A stretch of DNA of 64,000 nucleotides from Streptomyces sp. YPW6 (GTDB lineage: Bacteria; Actinomycetota; Actinomycetes; Streptomycetales; Streptomycetaceae): NCBI RefSeq assembly GCF_018866325.1, contig NZ_CP076457.1:5677001-5741000 (forward strand). The letters run 5' to 3'. Positions 62,517-64,000 of this stretch are shown here, piece by piece (the first letter of the stretch is position 1; every line of letters begins with the position of its first letter). The notes under the pieces are model-generated. The model saw nothing but the letters and a program-made list of their open reading frames with translations, did not search any database and was not told the DNA's origin. Made by a program: the position numbers and the translations under genes.

Positions 62517-63593
62517 ATGCGCGCAGCCGTACTGCACGAGACAGGCCAGGAGAAGCTCGAAGTCCTCGACGACGTCGAGGCGGTGGGCTTCGGCCCGGGA
62601 AGGGTCAGGCTCCGCATCCGCGCCACCGGCCTCTGCCACTCCGACGTCTCCGCGATGAGCGGCGTCCTTCCGCAGCCGGCCCCCTTCGTCCCCGGCCACG
62701 AGGGGGCGGGAGAGGTCGTCGACGTCGGCGACGGGGTGAGCGGACTGCGCGTCGGCGACCGGGTCCTCGTCTGCTGGCTGCCCGCCTGCGGGGACTGCCC
62801 GTCCTGCAAGCGCGGCCAGACCCATCTGTGCCTGGCGGGCTTCATGAACGCGGGCACCCCCAACTTCAAGCGTCCCGGCGGCGACGTCTTCGGCTTCGCG
62901 GGCACCGGCACCTTCGCCGAGGAGGTCGTCGTCGGTGCGTCCTGCGCGGTGCCGATCCCCGACGACGTGCCGTTCGAGATCGCCGCCCTGATCGGCTGCG
63001 GGGTCACCACCGGCCTCGGTGCGGCCATCAACACGGCCCAGGTGGAGACCGGTTCGTCGGTCGCGGTGATCGGCTGCGGCGGCGTCGGCATCTCCACGAT
63101 CCAGGGCGCCCGGGTCCGGGGCGCGGCCCAGATCATCGCCGTCGACCCGGTCGCCTCCCGCCGCGAGGCCGCCCTGCGCTTCGGCGCCACCGAGGCCGTC
63201 GCCCCCGGTGAACTGGCCGACGCCAAGCAGCGCGTCACCGGAGGCGAGGGCTTCGACTACGTCTTCGAGGTCGTCGGCAAGTCCGCCACCGCCCGCACCG
63301 CCTACGAGAACACCCGCCGCGGCGGCACCCTGTGCGTCGTCGGGGCCGGAGCCATGGACGACACTTTCCAGGCCAACATGTTCGAGCTGTTCTTCGACGA
63401 GAAGCGCATCCTTCCCTCCCTGTACGGCGGCGGGGACGTCCTGCGCTCCTACGGGCGGGCCATCGCGCTCTGGCGGGCCGGCCGCATCGACCTGGAGTCG
63501 ATGATCACCCACCGGGTCCGGCTGGACGGGATCAACGACGCCCTGGACCAGATGCGCACGGGCGAAGCGCTGCGCACCTGCATCGAGCTCTGA
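62517..63593 (+). CDS. Zinc-dependent alcohol dehydrogenase (MDR superfamily)
   Basis: 358 aa from ATG with GAGGGGAG upstream. Catalytic zinc ligands lie in GLCHSDVS, GHEGAGEV and GCGVTTGLG. Four structural-zinc Cys are in CGDCPSCKRGQTHLC, and the NAD site is VIGCGGVGIST. This is the zinc ADH/formaldehyde-dehydrogenase type of actinobacteria. It follows MaoC by 73 bp and precedes the SDR by about 35 bp, so it is in the same operon. It probably oxidises an alcohol arising in sterol or lipid side-chain breakdown. Confidence 0.87.
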   Translation: MRAAVLHETGQEKLEVLDDVEAVGFGPGRVRLRIRATGLCHSDVSAMSGVLPQPAPFVPGHEGAGEVVDVGDGVSGLRVGDRVLVCWLPACGDCPSCKRGQTHLCLAGFMNAGTPNFKRPGGDVFGFAGTGTFAEEVVVGASCAVPIPDDVPFEIAALIGCGVTTGLGAAINTAQVETGSSVAVIGCGGVGISTIQGARVRGAAQIIAVDPVASRREAALRFGATEAVAPGELADAKQRVTGGEGFDYVFEVVGKSATARTAYENTRRGGTLCVVGAGAMDDTFQANMFELFFDEKRILPSLYGGGDVLRSYGRAIALWRAGRIDLESMITHRVRLDGINDALDQMRTGEALRTCIEL

Positions 63594-63627
63594 ACCCCGC
63601 CCGCACCCGAGGAAGCCGAGGACCGTG

Positions 63628-64000
63628 ATGTCACTTTCCCTCCCGCTGGACGGGCTGTCCGCGATCGTCACCGGCGCGGGCCGCGGCCTCGGCCGCGCCG
63701 AAGCCCTCGAACTGGCCCGCCTCGGCGCGGCCGTCGTCGTCAACGACTACGGACAGCCCGGCCGCGACGGCTCCGGCGAGGCCTCCGCCGCGCCCGCCGA
63801 GGAGGTCGCCGCCGAGATCCGCGCGGCGGGCGGCCGGGCCCTCGCCCACCTCGGTGACGTCTCCGACCACGAACAGGCCCGCGAACTGGTCGAGTCGGCG
63901 GTCTCCGCGCACGGCCGGCTCGACATCCTCGTCAACAACGCGGGCATCCTGCGCGACCGGATGGTCTTCTCGATGACCGAGGAGGAATGGGACGCCGTGG
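63628..64000 (+). CDS. Short-chain dehydrogenase (Hsd4A-like), 3' end outside the window
   Basis: Partial: 124 codons from ATG (a GTG lies just before it), open to the window edge. NAD(P) site VTGAGRGLGRAEALELARLGAAVVVND (TGxxxGxG) and NNAG motif in DILVNNAGILRDRM are present; the Ser-Tyr-Lys catalytic residues should lie beyond 64000. The NDYG...GS insertion resembles the peroxisomal multifunctional enzyme type 2/Hsd4A group of 3-hydroxyacyl-CoA dehydrogenases. Next to an Hsd4B-like hydratase it probably performs the following oxidation step. Confidence 0.85.
   Translation, partial: MSLSLPLDGLSAIVTGAGRGLGRAEALELARLGAAVVVNDYGQPGRDGSGEASAAPAEEVAAEIRAAGGRALAHLGDVSDHEQARELVESAVSAHGRLDILVNNAGILRDRMVFSMTEEEWDAV

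Overview
The window is high-GC actinobacterial DNA, almost certainly a Streptomyces chromosome. Third codon positions are strongly G/C, GTG starts and 4-bp ATGA/GTGA gene overlaps are frequent, and several families typical of the genus appear (SCO2322 family, DUF6271, DUF7144, DUF4097 lipoprotein, secreted HNH nuclease). All calls come from reading the sequence and from recalled family features; no search was run.

Layout. 1-2.6 kb: tandem repeat, coiled-coil membrane protein and DUF4097 lipoprotein. 2.6-5.2 kb: tRNA-Val(TAC) followed by the remnant of a tRNA-integrated element, bounded by a perfect 39-bp direct repeat and carrying a truncated tyrosine integrase. 5.2-24 kb: housekeeping and accessory genes (acetyltransferases, a degenerate inositol-phosphatase-like protein, DedA, Cu/Zn SOD-like, DoxX, PhoD, HNH nuclease, HAD phosphatase, an MFS-MarR fusion, a serpin, a GT87-PAP2 fusion). 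24-26.8 kb: divergent cyp125 and fadA5. 26.9-33.1 kb: an ECF transporter operon with two membrane-anchored exported proteins, behind a cobalamin riboswitch. 33.2-36.2 kb: a metallo-beta-lactamase-fold hydrolase, and an aldehyde dehydrogenase with a ferredoxin. 36.3-38.8 kb: an S1-protease-like protein lacking the catalytic His, and a degraded stretch. 38.8-46.7 kb: a compact biosynthetic locus built around a stand-alone amino acid:carrier protein ligase. 46.6-50.7 kb: a KstR-like regulator divergent from a glycosyltransferase/methyltransferase/cyclase-fold trio. 50.7-58 kb: mixed genes. 58-64 kb: SCP-x thiolase, an MFS pump, and a MaoC hydratase/alcohol dehydrogenase/SDR operon cut by the window end.

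Two stories stand out. First, a scattered sterol-catabolism regulon: a KstR-like TetR protein, a CYP125-like P450, a FadA5-like thiolase, an SCP-x thiolase, an Hsd4B-like hydratase and an SDR. Seven copies of a box close to the published KstR palindrome (TnnAACnnGTTnnA) lie in five promoter regions, and a second palindrome (CTGACNnnnNGTCAG) recurs at three promoters. Second, an apparently undescribed natural-product locus: amino acid:ACP ligase, ACP and PPTase run one way, and PhyH oxygenase, DUF6271 protein, stand-alone condensation domain and MFS exporter run the other way. The intergenic region between them holds two DasR-type (dre-like) boxes. The riboswitch-controlled ECF operon also merits attention, because its two exported proteins look like the two halves of animal intrinsic factor/transcobalamin.
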